NCBI GenBank assembly: GCA_040768125.1
Contig: JAXGNG010000007.1
Coordinates: forward strand, 130,830-194,829
Origin: RBG-16-49-21 sp040768125
GTDB lineage: Bacteria; Spirochaetota; UBA4802; UBA5550
DNA: 64,000 nucleotides
Direction of reading: 5' to 3'
Shown: positions 52,760-59,805 of the stretch, one piece after another
How positions within the stretch are numbered: position 1 is the stretch's first letter
How the letters are laid out: every line of letters starts with the position of its first letter
Program-made: the position numbers and the translations under genes
Notes under the pieces: model-generated
The model's database searches: none
Told to the model about the DNA's origin: nothing
What the model saw: only the letters and a program-made list of their open reading frames with translations

Positions 52760-53236
52760 TTATTTAACCGATTCCAGATACCTGAGATCGTCCATATCCT
52801 TGTTGCGCCGTATTGCCCGTTTGTTCTTTATGAGATTTTCAAGGCTGATGTAATTGATACGTATTATGCGGCCTTTACTGTCGATCTTCTCTTCAACATG
52901 TGATTTCCATGCCTCCGGGAATGTCACCCCTGAAATATGATTTATCAAATCAATGCGGTTTGGCGGGGTGCCGAACTGGATGATTACTTTTTCTTCCATG
53001 AGCTCATGATATGATTCTATCCCCGGTATTGAATTGTCCCAGAAATCATTCAAGGCATTGAACAAGCTGTGGCAATTATCTTCTGCCGGATTATAAAAGA
53101 TATCCATATCACCGGTAAGACGGGGGTAGCCGTAATAAATAACGGCTCCGCCTCCAACGATCAGATACTCAACGTCATGCCGTGAAAGCGCCGAGAGGAA
53201 GTCTATTATATCCTGGCTGAAATGTAATGCCGTCAT
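52760..53236 (-). CDS. Nucleotidyltransferase-fold protein, toxin-antitoxin-like
   Basis: The 158 residues have the core of a minimal nucleotidyltransferase: YLIVGGGAVIYYGYPRLTGDMDIFYNP (residues 24-50), where GG and the D-x-D pair are the catalytic elements, and a later acidic position in NRIDLINH. Similar proteins pair with a small upstream partner, as here: the 61-residue gene overlaps its start by 4 bp (ATGA). An abortive-infection or toxin role is an inference from this arrangement. The DNA is AT-richer than the flanking core genes. Confidence 0.8.
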   Translation of the reverse strand: MTALHFSQDIIDFLSALSRHDVEYLIVGGGAVIYYGYPRLTGDMDIFYNPAEDNCHSLFNALNDFWDNSIPGIESYHELMEEKVIIQFGTPPNRIDLINHISGVTFPEAWKSHVEEKIDSKGRIIRINYISLENLIKNKRAIRRNKDMDDLRYLESVK

Positions 53237-53418
53237 TGCATTTTCATTTTTTTAAAGACGCGCGTCTTTTTCATGCCGGGTGGATTTTTTCCGTATGCGC
53301 GCTCCTTCAGAATGCGCGCTATTTCCAAACGCTTTTCCGGAGTCATCGCTACGCATTGTTGAATGTCCCATTCTTCCGCTTCTTCAAAGCTGTATGATTT
53401 ATGAACCGTTCTTTCCAT
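53233..53418 (-). CDS. Small partner protein of the nucleotidyltransferase (antitoxin-like)
   Basis: This protein has 61 residues, MERTVHKSYSFEEAEEWDIQ..., with AGGAAGG before the ATG and a basic tail (KKTRVFKKMKMQ). Small proteins with the HKSYSFEEAEEWDI type of N-terminus are often found before nucleotidyltransferase genes of this kind. The first ~20 codons and ~120 bp upstream are duplicated at 56997-57177. Confidence 0.72.
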   Translation of the reverse strand: MERTVHKSYSFEEAEEWDIQQCVAMTPEKRLEIARILKERAYGKNPPGMKKTRVFKKMKMQ

Positions 53419-53550
53419 AGAACCTTCCTGCCTTAATACCTTCCTGGCTGATTATGCGTTACTACCGATGATCTGAATAAATGGTACTGACCATGAGTCG
53501 TTCAGTCAAGAGTAATTTGTTGTACATGAAGAAGGCCCCCACCCGGAATG
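53352..53550. repeat. Direct-repeat copy A: 5' end of the small gene plus its upstream region
   Basis: From 53352 to 53550 the sequence matches 56997-57177 in the same orientation, with a gap of about 16 bases and scattered substitutions. Identical blocks include CATTCTTCCGCTTCTTCAAA (near 53370) and ACTGACCATGAGTCGTTCAG (53486-53505). It ends in a degenerate copy of the GGCCCT...CCCGGGATG motif. The remaining gap up to 53783 has no gene I can support. Confidence 0.85.
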
Positions 53551-53783
53551 CGGCCCACGCCACTGAATGCGTTTCACCACTACTACCCATGGCACACTGA
53601 GAGGACCAGGTAAAGCAGAAATTGCCGTACAGGGTGCTTGAAATTTTCGGGTGGAGAATCCTCCCGCACCCCAGGCGAGCCCCGAGCAGCCGCACATCGT
53701 CATACCGAGGGTATGGGTGCCCCTACCGGGGTTGAAATCCCCCCTGCGCGTGCACGATAAAGCGGGAATTTCTGGATGTAAAT

Positions 53784-53801
53784 AAACTGACATGTCAGTT
53801 T
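53784..53801. promoter_or_regulatory. 18 bp perfect palindrome, candidate operator
   Basis: AAACTGACATGTCAGTTT is fully symmetric and lies 4 bp upstream of the -35 box of the lipoprotein promoter. Its core TGACATGTCA also occurs in the dnaJ promoter palindrome (32154-32163). Confidence 0.65.
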
Positions 53802-53805
53802 TTAC

Positions 53806-53833
53806 TTGACATCGTTCATATACTGCCTATAAT
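53806..53833 (+). promoter_or_regulatory. Consensus sigma-70 promoter of the 53865 lipoprotein gene
   Basis: TTGACA (53806-53811), a 16 bp spacer and TATAAT (53828-53833): both boxes are perfect. Transcription would start near 53840, about 25 bases before the ATG at 53865. Confidence 0.85.
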
Positions 53834-53864
53834 GCCATACAATCATGATTCTGGGGTAGAATAT

Positions 53865-55406
53865 ATGAAAAAATGTACACCTTTTGATATTGTTAGTTTA
53901 ATTTTTCCAAAAACATTTTTCACGCTTTTCCTGATCCTCGTAATTGTTTTCACTATGGCCTGTGACAATACCACACCGTCCATTGTTGATGATGGCAATG
54001 AACCGCCAAAAAATCCTTTCCTGGCAGACTCACCCTGGCCCATGAGCCACAGGAATCCCTACGCCCAGGCATCCTCACCATATGCAGGGCCATCCAAAAT
54101 AAAAGGTCTCGCCAAGGATTTTGATATCAGTCTGCCCGGCATTATCACCATTGCCGTATCAGGTAAATACCGCGACGGGTCACGGGTCCTCTGGGGCAGC
54201 TCCACTGGATATGTTTTCAAGGCCAGTGATACAGGCAGCGGCTTCAGGTTTATAGACATGAAGCTCAAGGAGGATGTCACCCTGCCGTCGCTTATATCAA
54301 CTGATGATGCACTCTCCGGCGCCTACACCCTGGTTGACTGCAGGGGAATATTCTTCGTGCCCCGTTTCAATAAAATTTTTGCCTATGGAGACAAACGGGA
54401 CGGTGATGCACTGTCGGGTATCGAGGTAAAGGGGGTATATGAGATCCCTGCAAATTATTACAATGAAGACGACCGTATTGTAGGCCTGAACATCACTCAT
54501 GACGGCATGCTGGCATTCGTCACCGCAGGAGGCATCGTGGCGGTTCTTTCCCGAGACTTAAGCAGAGCCATTTATTACAGTTTCGGTCCCGACGATGAAA
54601 TATCCAACTCCATTGCCTGTGATGAGAATGGCGGGATATATGTTGTCACCAGCAGAAAAATGTACAGGGTCCAGTGGACGGGGAAAGAGCTGACAATTGA
54701 TCCTGCAAAGGGAGGCTGGGCAGCAGATTATGAAACCGGTGAGGGAGGTTCCAGTATCAGGCTTGGTGCCGGGTCCGGTTCCACGCCTACGCTTATGGGA
54801 ACAGGTTCGCAAGATAGATTTGTTGTGATTACCGACGGTAGTGAGCTTATGAACCTGGTTCTCTTCTGGCGCGACGCAATTCCAGGAAACTGGCACCAGA
54901 TCCCCGGGACAAAAGACAGGCGTATTGCCGCCCAGGTTCCCATCACTTTCGGAGACAAGACTGCAGAAAGCTCAATGTCAGAACAGTCAGTCTGTGTCCG
55001 CGGATACGGCGCACTGGTGGTGAACAATCTCATGAAGGTTTCTACTGATAACCGGATAATTGACCTGCTCATGGGAGGGCTTTACTGGCTTGCCCCTTAC
55101 GGGGCTGAGAAATTTCAGTGGGACCCTGATTTAAAAACACTCACAACCGCCTGGGTCAATCGTAATGTCAGTTATCCCAATGGTATTCCCACCATGAGTG
55201 CAGCATCAAACATGGTATATGATGTGGGCCAGCGAATGGGTGTCTGGGGTTTTGAAGCACTGGATTGGGACACGGGAGAGTCCCTTTACTTCAAGGATAT
55301 GGGGATGCTCCCGCTCTATAACAGCGCCTATGCAGCTACAGAAATCGGCCTGGATGGCGCTCTCTACAGCGGCACCATCCTTGGACTTATGGGTCTTTGG
55401 CCATGA
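53865..55406 (+). CDS. Secreted lipoprotein, PQQ-like/beta-propeller type
   Basis: This protein has 513 residues; the ATG at 53865 follows GGGG. The signal ends in the lipobox TMACDN near residue 34. The mature start SPWPMSHRNPYAQASSPY resembles the PWP(M)-H motif that opens PQQ-like quinoprotein propellers. Repeated strands follow, such as GSRVLWGSSTGYVFKASDT and DENGGIYVVTSRKMYRVQW. No catalytic residue can be named. The gene has a perfect promoter with an 18 bp palindrome at its -35, and a GC content visibly lower than the core genes. Confidence 0.75.
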   Translation: MKKCTPFDIVSLIFPKTFFTLFLILVIVFTMACDNTTPSIVDDGNEPPKNPFLADSPWPMSHRNPYAQASSPYAGPSKIKGLAKDFDISLPGIITIAVSGKYRDGSRVLWGSSTGYVFKASDTGSGFRFIDMKLKEDVTLPSLISTDDALSGAYTLVDCRGIFFVPRFNKIFAYGDKRDGDALSGIEVKGVYEIPANYYNEDDRIVGLNITHDGMLAFVTAGGIVAVLSRDLSRAIYYSFGPDDEISNSIACDENGGIYVVTSRKMYRVQWTGKELTIDPAKGGWAADYETGEGGSSIRLGAGSGSTPTLMGTGSQDRFVVITDGSELMNLVLFWRDAIPGNWHQIPGTKDRRIAAQVPITFGDKTAESSMSEQSVCVRGYGALVVNNLMKVSTDNRIIDLLMGGLYWLAPYGAEKFQWDPDLKTLTTAWVNRNVSYPNGIPTMSAASNMVYDVGQRMGVWGFEALDWDTGESLYFKDMGMLPLYNSAYAATEIGLDGALYSGTILGLMGLWP

Positions 55407-55484
55407 CACTGTTTTTGTAGTATATATAACTGTGCTGATTTGCGGCCCTATACTCTCAGATGATTGATCAGGCCTGTAGCATCA

Positions 55485-55513
55485 TACAGGAAATGGCCCT
55501 TGCCCGGGATGGG
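55485..55513. repeat. Dispersed motif copy (TACAGGAAA-TGGCCCT-TGCCCGGGATGGGG)
   Basis: One of at least four similar segments within 53.5-61.7 kb, here in the gap between the lipoprotein and CDF genes. The other copies are at 53524-53550 (degenerate), 57148-57177 and 61473-61500, with a weaker one at 61671-61691. Confidence 0.7.
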
Positions 55514-55608
55514 GCCCGGCAACCCTATCGGCATCAGCCAGGGACCTGGCAAGGCAGAACTGCGGGACGGGGCCATTGGAACTCATGTTCAAGCGACCGG
55601 CCGGGAAT

Positions 55609-56526
55609 TTAATATGCGTTTTTCTCATTAAGTCCCCAGCATTCCTGTTCCTCTACATTTCCCAGAGGCTCCATGTGGATAACGATATCATAGAGATAGG
55701 GAATGGACTCCCGGATTCTGTTTTCAAGGAGCTTTACTTTGGCGTGCGCATCATTAACCCTGGCGTTTCCGTCGACTTCGACATCCATTTCAATCAAATA
55801 GTAAACGCCGATTTTCCGGATCCGTACGCGATGCGGATTGGATATACCGTCGATTTTCCTCGCCTCTTCGAATACTTTATTATATAAAACAATATCCGAT
55901 TCTCCTTCCATGAGTTCCGTGACGGTGCCCCTGAAAATACGAACGGCGGATATCATGATCCACACGCCTATGATGATGGCGAGTATTTTGTCGATGACCG
56001 GCGCGTTAAAGAAATAGACGCACGCCAGGCCTACGAGCACGCTGATCGACGTAACGATGTCGTTGCGCATGTTTTTGCCGTTCGCGATGATCATCTGGCT
56101 CCCGGCTTTTCTTCCGAGTTTGTACTGGATCAAGGAAAGGATCAATTTCCCGATGATAGAAAAAACCGTCACGTACACGGACATCATTTCCGGCACCAGG
56201 TTTGGCTCGTGATGAAGGAGCTTGCCCGCCGTCGATACGGCCAGCTGCCCCCCCATGAAAAATATTATGAATGCCAGAACGGAGGTGGCGATCGTTTCAG
56301 CCCTGTAATGGCCGTAAGGGTGCTCCTTGTCCGGAGGCTTAATAATAACAATAGAGATGGCCAGGGTTATCAGGGATATGAATACGTCGGCGAGGCTGTC
56401 CATGCCGTCCCCCAGCACGGATAGGCTCCCGGCCATTAAGCCGGCCGCTATTTTCATAACCGCGAGCAGGGCGTTTCCGAGCACGCTGGTTATGGAGGCG
56501 ATTCTAATAATTCTGTCTCTGTTCAT
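55609..56526 (-). CDS. Cation diffusion facilitator (CDF) transporter
   Basis: The protein has 305 residues and about six membrane helices, then a C-terminal cytoplasmic domain (from about 205) with RVRIRKIGVYYLIEMDVEVDGNARVNDAH, which binds metal in relatives. The helix-2 site is DSLAD (DxxxD) and the helix-5 site reads NMRND (NxxxD) where zinc exporters have HxxxD. This suggests a metal other than zinc, perhaps manganese or iron. The adjacent DUF302 gene, 64 bp upstream, may be co-transcribed. Confidence 0.93.
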   Translation of the reverse strand: MNRDRIIRIASITSVLGNALLAVMKIAAGLMAGSLSVLGDGMDSLADVFISLITLAISIVIIKPPDKEHPYGHYRAETIATSVLAFIIFFMGGQLAVSTAGKLLHHEPNLVPEMMSVYVTVFSIIGKLILSLIQYKLGRKAGSQMIIANGKNMRNDIVTSISVLVGLACVYFFNAPVIDKILAIIIGVWIMISAVRIFRGTVTELMEGESDIVLYNKVFEEARKIDGISNPHRVRIRKIGVYYLIEMDVEVDGNARVNDAHAKVKLLENRIRESIPYLYDIVIHMEPLGNVEEQECWGLNEKNAY

Positions 56527-56589
56527 CAATATCCAGGAAAAGACTCACTCCCAGAACGGATGTTTCCGGCTTGAGGCACGTTCGACAGT

Positions 56590-56973
56590 TTATACCGTTT
56601 CCGCAACAATTTTTGTGATAGTTTCTTCAACTTCGGCGGCAACTTTTTCAAGTTCATCGTCCTGAGAAAGTGCAGCAAGCATTTGAGCCGGCTTGAGGAA
56701 TCCGATATAGATATGTCCTTTTTCAGAATATACCGAAATGCGGCATGGGAGCGCCATGTTGAGTTTCATCTCTTTTGAAACTACTTTATTTGCCTGTTGC
56801 GGGTTGCAGACTTCAAATATTCTGCACTGTTCTTTAAAATCAATTCTCCTCTTTCTAAGAGTCTCGCCAAGATCGTGAATAGTAAGAACTCCAAATCCGT
56901 TGTTTTTCACGGCATTCTCGAGATCTGCGCATGCTTGAATAAATTCTTTTTCGGTAGTTTTAATGTAGTACAT
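56590..56973 (-). CDS. DUF302-domain protein
   Basis: The 127 residues cover one DUF302 fold: NNGFGVLTIHDLGETLRKRRIDFKEQCRIFEVCNPQQANKVV, then LPCRISVYSEKGHIYIGFLKPAQM. The family is common in anaerobes and bacteria with sulfur metabolism, and may bind a small ligand, but its role is not known. GGAGGGG precedes the ATG. It is upstream of the CDF gene. Confidence 0.9.
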   Translation of the reverse strand: MYYIKTTEKEFIQACADLENAVKNNGFGVLTIHDLGETLRKRRIDFKEQCRIFEVCNPQQANKVVSKEMKLNMALPCRISVYSEKGHIYIGFLKPAQMLAALSQDDELEKVAAEVEETITKIVAETV

Positions 56974-56996
56974 TTCCCCCTCCTATTATACATGCG

Positions 56997-57059
56997 TCAT
57001 TCAATGTTCCATTCTTCCGCTTCTTCAAAGCTGTAGGATTTATGAACCATTCTTTCCAT
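56997..57059 (-). pseudogene. Truncated copy of the small antitoxin-like gene
   Basis: The frame begins MERMVHKSYSFEEAEEWNIE and stops after 20 codons, compared with MERTVHKSYSFEEAEEWDIQ in the intact gene at 53233-53418. The rest of the gene is missing. Its upstream DNA is also a copy of that gene's. Confidence 0.85.
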
Positions 57060-57177
57060 GGGACATTCCAGGCAGATTACGCGTTACTGCTGATGGTCTG
57101 AATAAATGGCACTGACCATGAGTCGTTCAGTCAGGAGTAATGTGCCATACAGGTAAAAGGCCCTTACCCGGGATGGG
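56997..57177. repeat. Direct-repeat copy B of the small-gene 5' segment
   Basis: Matches 53352-53550 in the same orientation and ends in a better copy of the dispersed motif (TACAGGTAAAAGGCCCTTACCCGGGATGGG). The two copies bracket a ~3.4 kb block holding the lipoprotein, CDF and DUF302 genes. Confidence 0.85.
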
Positions 57178-57221
57178 CATGAGGCACCGTCAAGACCACA
57201 ACCACCCACCCGAAACGGAGT

Positions 57222-57722
57222 TTATTTTATGAACTTTTTCAACTCGGTTTCGTGTTTCGACACCACCCTCGACCAGTCGTTATTGAAATTGTCGACGGCG
57301 TTGGTGAAGTCGTCTCTCCTGTAGACCCCCGGCAGCCATGCCTCGAGGACAAGATCGGTGTCCTTGTCGACATAGTAGCGGGTCGCGATGGACAGGATAT
57401 TGAATTCATTCACGAGGTTCAGGAAGGCGGCGCGCTGCTCCTTCGCTTGCTCGTTCCCCTTGAAGATGGCCGCGATGAGGAAGCCAAGGTTTTGCTGACG
57501 GACCGTGAAGTTCGGCGTCGGCTTGTCCGTGGTGCATTGAAGCTTTTTCCCCTCGTCCTCGATTGTGCACGCGTAGCCCATGAATGCAAGGTGGTCCGCC
57601 ATCTGCTTCATATCGTTGCCCTGGTCCGCGCCATGAGCAAGGAAGGATGCTCCGGCAAGGGTCATCAGCACGGCGAGGCAGGATATCGCCCATTTTATTC
57701 CGGTGCGGTGCGGTTCGTTCAT
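57222..57722 (-). CDS. Secreted YbjN-like protein
   Basis: This protein has 166 residues with a signal peptide (residues 10-32, LAVLMTLAGASFLAHGA). The mature part has the YbjN/type III chaperone-like pattern: MADHLAFMGYACTIEDEGKKLQC, NLVNEFNILSIATRYYVDKDTDLVLEAWLPG and DNFNNDWSRVVSKHETELKKFIK. AGAGG precedes the ATG. A periplasmic role is likely; the partner is unknown. The gap from 57723 to 57967 holds no gene I can support. Confidence 0.78.
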   Translation of the reverse strand: MNEPHRTGIKWAISCLAVLMTLAGASFLAHGADQGNDMKQMADHLAFMGYACTIEDEGKKLQCTTDKPTPNFTVRQQNLGFLIAAIFKGNEQAKEQRAAFLNLVNEFNILSIATRYYVDKDTDLVLEAWLPGVYRRDDFTNAVDNFNNDWSRVVSKHETELKKFIK

Positions 57723-57967
57723 TGCATGAACCTCTCATGGTGTAGTGTGTGCATAAAATAACCCTCAACGAAAGCGCACACGTCAAGCACTATTTGATCG
57801 CGGTCCCGGTGACGGTTAATTATCCAGGAAACTCCACTCAATTGCAATTATGCCCATGCTGCACAATGCGTTGTATGTGAACAAATACTGGACCGCTGAA
57901 AAGCAATTATAAGATAAAAACTGAAGGGCAGTGGCCTTGAAATTTATACTGCATGAATTATGGAGGG

Positions 57968-59074
57968 TTATAATAAAACGCTGGATATCGCCTCATTTCC
58001 GGGATGAAATTCAGGAGAATAAACAGTAACCCTGTCCCGTCCATCTGCTTTTGATTTATACAATGCCGTATCAGCTTCAAATAATATCCTGTCCCGTTCC
58101 TTATATGTTGCAATTGTTGAAATACCTATGCTGAGACTGACCGGTATATATTCATGCGACAATGGATCAATAAACTGTTTATTTTTCACTGACTCACAAA
58201 GCTTCTCCCCGACGATCCTGGAGCCATTGTGATCAGTGCTTGGAAGTATAATGAGGAATTCGTCTCCGCCATAGCGGCCGAAAATATCGACTTCACGTAA
58301 ATGATGATCAAGAAATATTCTCACGACCCCGGATATAACCATATCGCCCGCCTGATGTCCATATCTGTCATTGATGAGTTTGAAATGATCAATATCAATC
58401 AATAGCACTGAAAATATATTGTCATACCTCCTGGACCTGTTTAATTCATCTTCCAGACTTTTCATTATAAACCGTCTGTTATAGATTCCGGTTAATGGAT
58501 CATGGGTCGAGAGATATTCAAGTTCCCGGTTCAGTGTTTCCAGCGTATTGTTTTTTGTGAGGACAACCTCCTCCGATTCGGTTCTGATATTCTCATACAG
58601 GTATACAAAAGCCGTTATAAGCAGAAATGCAAAGAAGAAGATCAGAAAAAAATAGTCCCCTTGTGATAGCGCAATCAATCCGATTTTTGAAAGGATGAAG
58701 GAGAGCATAATGATCGAGAAAAAAAATACAACCCATCCAACGCCCCCATTCTTTCCCTTGAAAAAAAATGCCGCCATGGGATATGTAAAGAGCCAGACAT
58801 ATCCGGTGTTTTTGATCCCCCCTTCAATAAACAGATACGAATAAAACAACAGCAGCAATATCAGAATGACCGTTGCGGCGATTTTTATTTTATTCCTTCT
58901 CACCAGAGTAAGCAGATTAAGAATCAGTATCCCCGCGATTGAAAAATCCAATACACATATGATGTATTTTGAGAGGTGCATATTAACGATTCCCAGTATC
59001 ACCAGGTATGCCGAACCCAGGCATGTGAAATAGAAGATCGTCTTCTTCCTGTAGGCTTGTATTTCAGTTGTCAT
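57968..59074 (-). CDS. Membrane diguanylate cyclase (GGDEF)
   Basis: This protein has 368 residues. About six membrane helices fill residues 12-165, with no extra sensor domain. The GGDEF domain is at about 190-355: IDIDHFKLINDRYGHQAGD, then FGRYGGDEFLIILPSTD. The active site GGDEF is intact and an RxxD inhibitory site lies five residues before it (REVD). It should make cyclic di-GMP. The PilZ gene 87 bp upstream on the same strand is a natural receptor. Confidence 0.95.
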   Translation of the reverse strand: MTTEIQAYRKKTIFYFTCLGSAYLVILGIVNMHLSKYIICVLDFSIAGILILNLLTLVRRNKIKIAATVILILLLLFYSYLFIEGGIKNTGYVWLFTYPMAAFFFKGKNGGVGWVVFFFSIIMLSFILSKIGLIALSQGDYFFLIFFFAFLLITAFVYLYENIRTESEEVVLTKNNTLETLNRELEYLSTHDPLTGIYNRRFIMKSLEDELNRSRRYDNIFSVLLIDIDHFKLINDRYGHQAGDMVISGVVRIFLDHHLREVDIFGRYGGDEFLIILPSTDHNGSRIVGEKLCESVKNKQFIDPLSHEYIPVSLSIGISTIATYKERDRILFEADTALYKSKADGRDRVTVYSPEFHPGNEAISSVLL

Positions 59075-59161
59075 TTATATTGATTATAATAATTCAAATA
59101 TTATTTACGATAAATCGTCTCTTTCAACCGGCGTGTATCTTATATTGAATAATACTTACAA

Positions 59162-59572
59162 TCATAAACATTCATGAATTCGGTGAAGACCGACCGATCT
59201 TTCTGCGAACTCTTCCTGGCTGCACGTTCGCGATACTATCATGATTGCAGCATCAAGAATGTTTTTTAAGGATAACATGTAATAATTCCAATAGCTGTTC
59301 TCAATAAAACTTATACCATACCTTTCAGCGCCGGCTTTTCTGATGATTTTTCCAGCCAGATACAGTATCTTTTCCTGATTCGTCCACAGGCGAAGCATAA
59401 CAATATCCCCTTCATTCTGGAAAGCCGGATGATCTATCAGAGCGCCGCTTTCACTTACATTGATGATTCGGGCCCTTTCTATGAAATTCAGGTCTGACGA
59501 GAGAGCAGGAATCTTAACAATCGGAATTCTTTGAAATCTGCGTTTTTCAGAATTGTGATATTTTGCATCCAT
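59162..59572 (-). CDS. PilZ-domain c-di-GMP receptor
   Basis: This protein has 136 residues. The two c-di-GMP motifs are present: RRFQR (RxxxR, residues 11-15) and NVSESG (the D/N-x-S-x-x-G motif, near residue 39-44). The C-terminal ~50 residues are helical. GAGGGGG precedes the ATG. It lies directly upstream of the GGDEF gene, so it is the likely effector of that cyclase. Confidence 0.9.
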   Translation of the reverse strand: MDAKYHNSEKRRFQRIPIVKIPALSSDLNFIERARIINVSESGALIDHPAFQNEGDIVMLRLWTNQEKILYLAGKIIRKAGAERYGISFIENSYWNYYMLSLKNILDAAIMIVSRTCSQEEFAERSVGLHRIHECL

Positions 59573-59805
59573 TAAATTTCTAACCCCCTCAGATTCATTT
59601 ATCCACTTCAGTATTCAACGTTTAACTAGATGGATGTAATCTTATCACAAGCATATGTGTTCGTGATTGAAATGTTGAGTTGCCGATTTAAATGTAACAG
59701 GACCCGGGTAGTAAGTCTGGTACAATTCTGATTAATCAAAAATTGTCTGAAAGAATTGATAGTGTACGATTGTATCGGCAGGCGAAATAGTGATTCAGCG
59801 GCAGT

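Noticed and set aside
53506..53793. Short minus-strand frames in the gap before the lipoprotein gene
   Set aside because: They fall in repeat DNA and the promoter region, with Cys/Trp-rich, unstructured translations.
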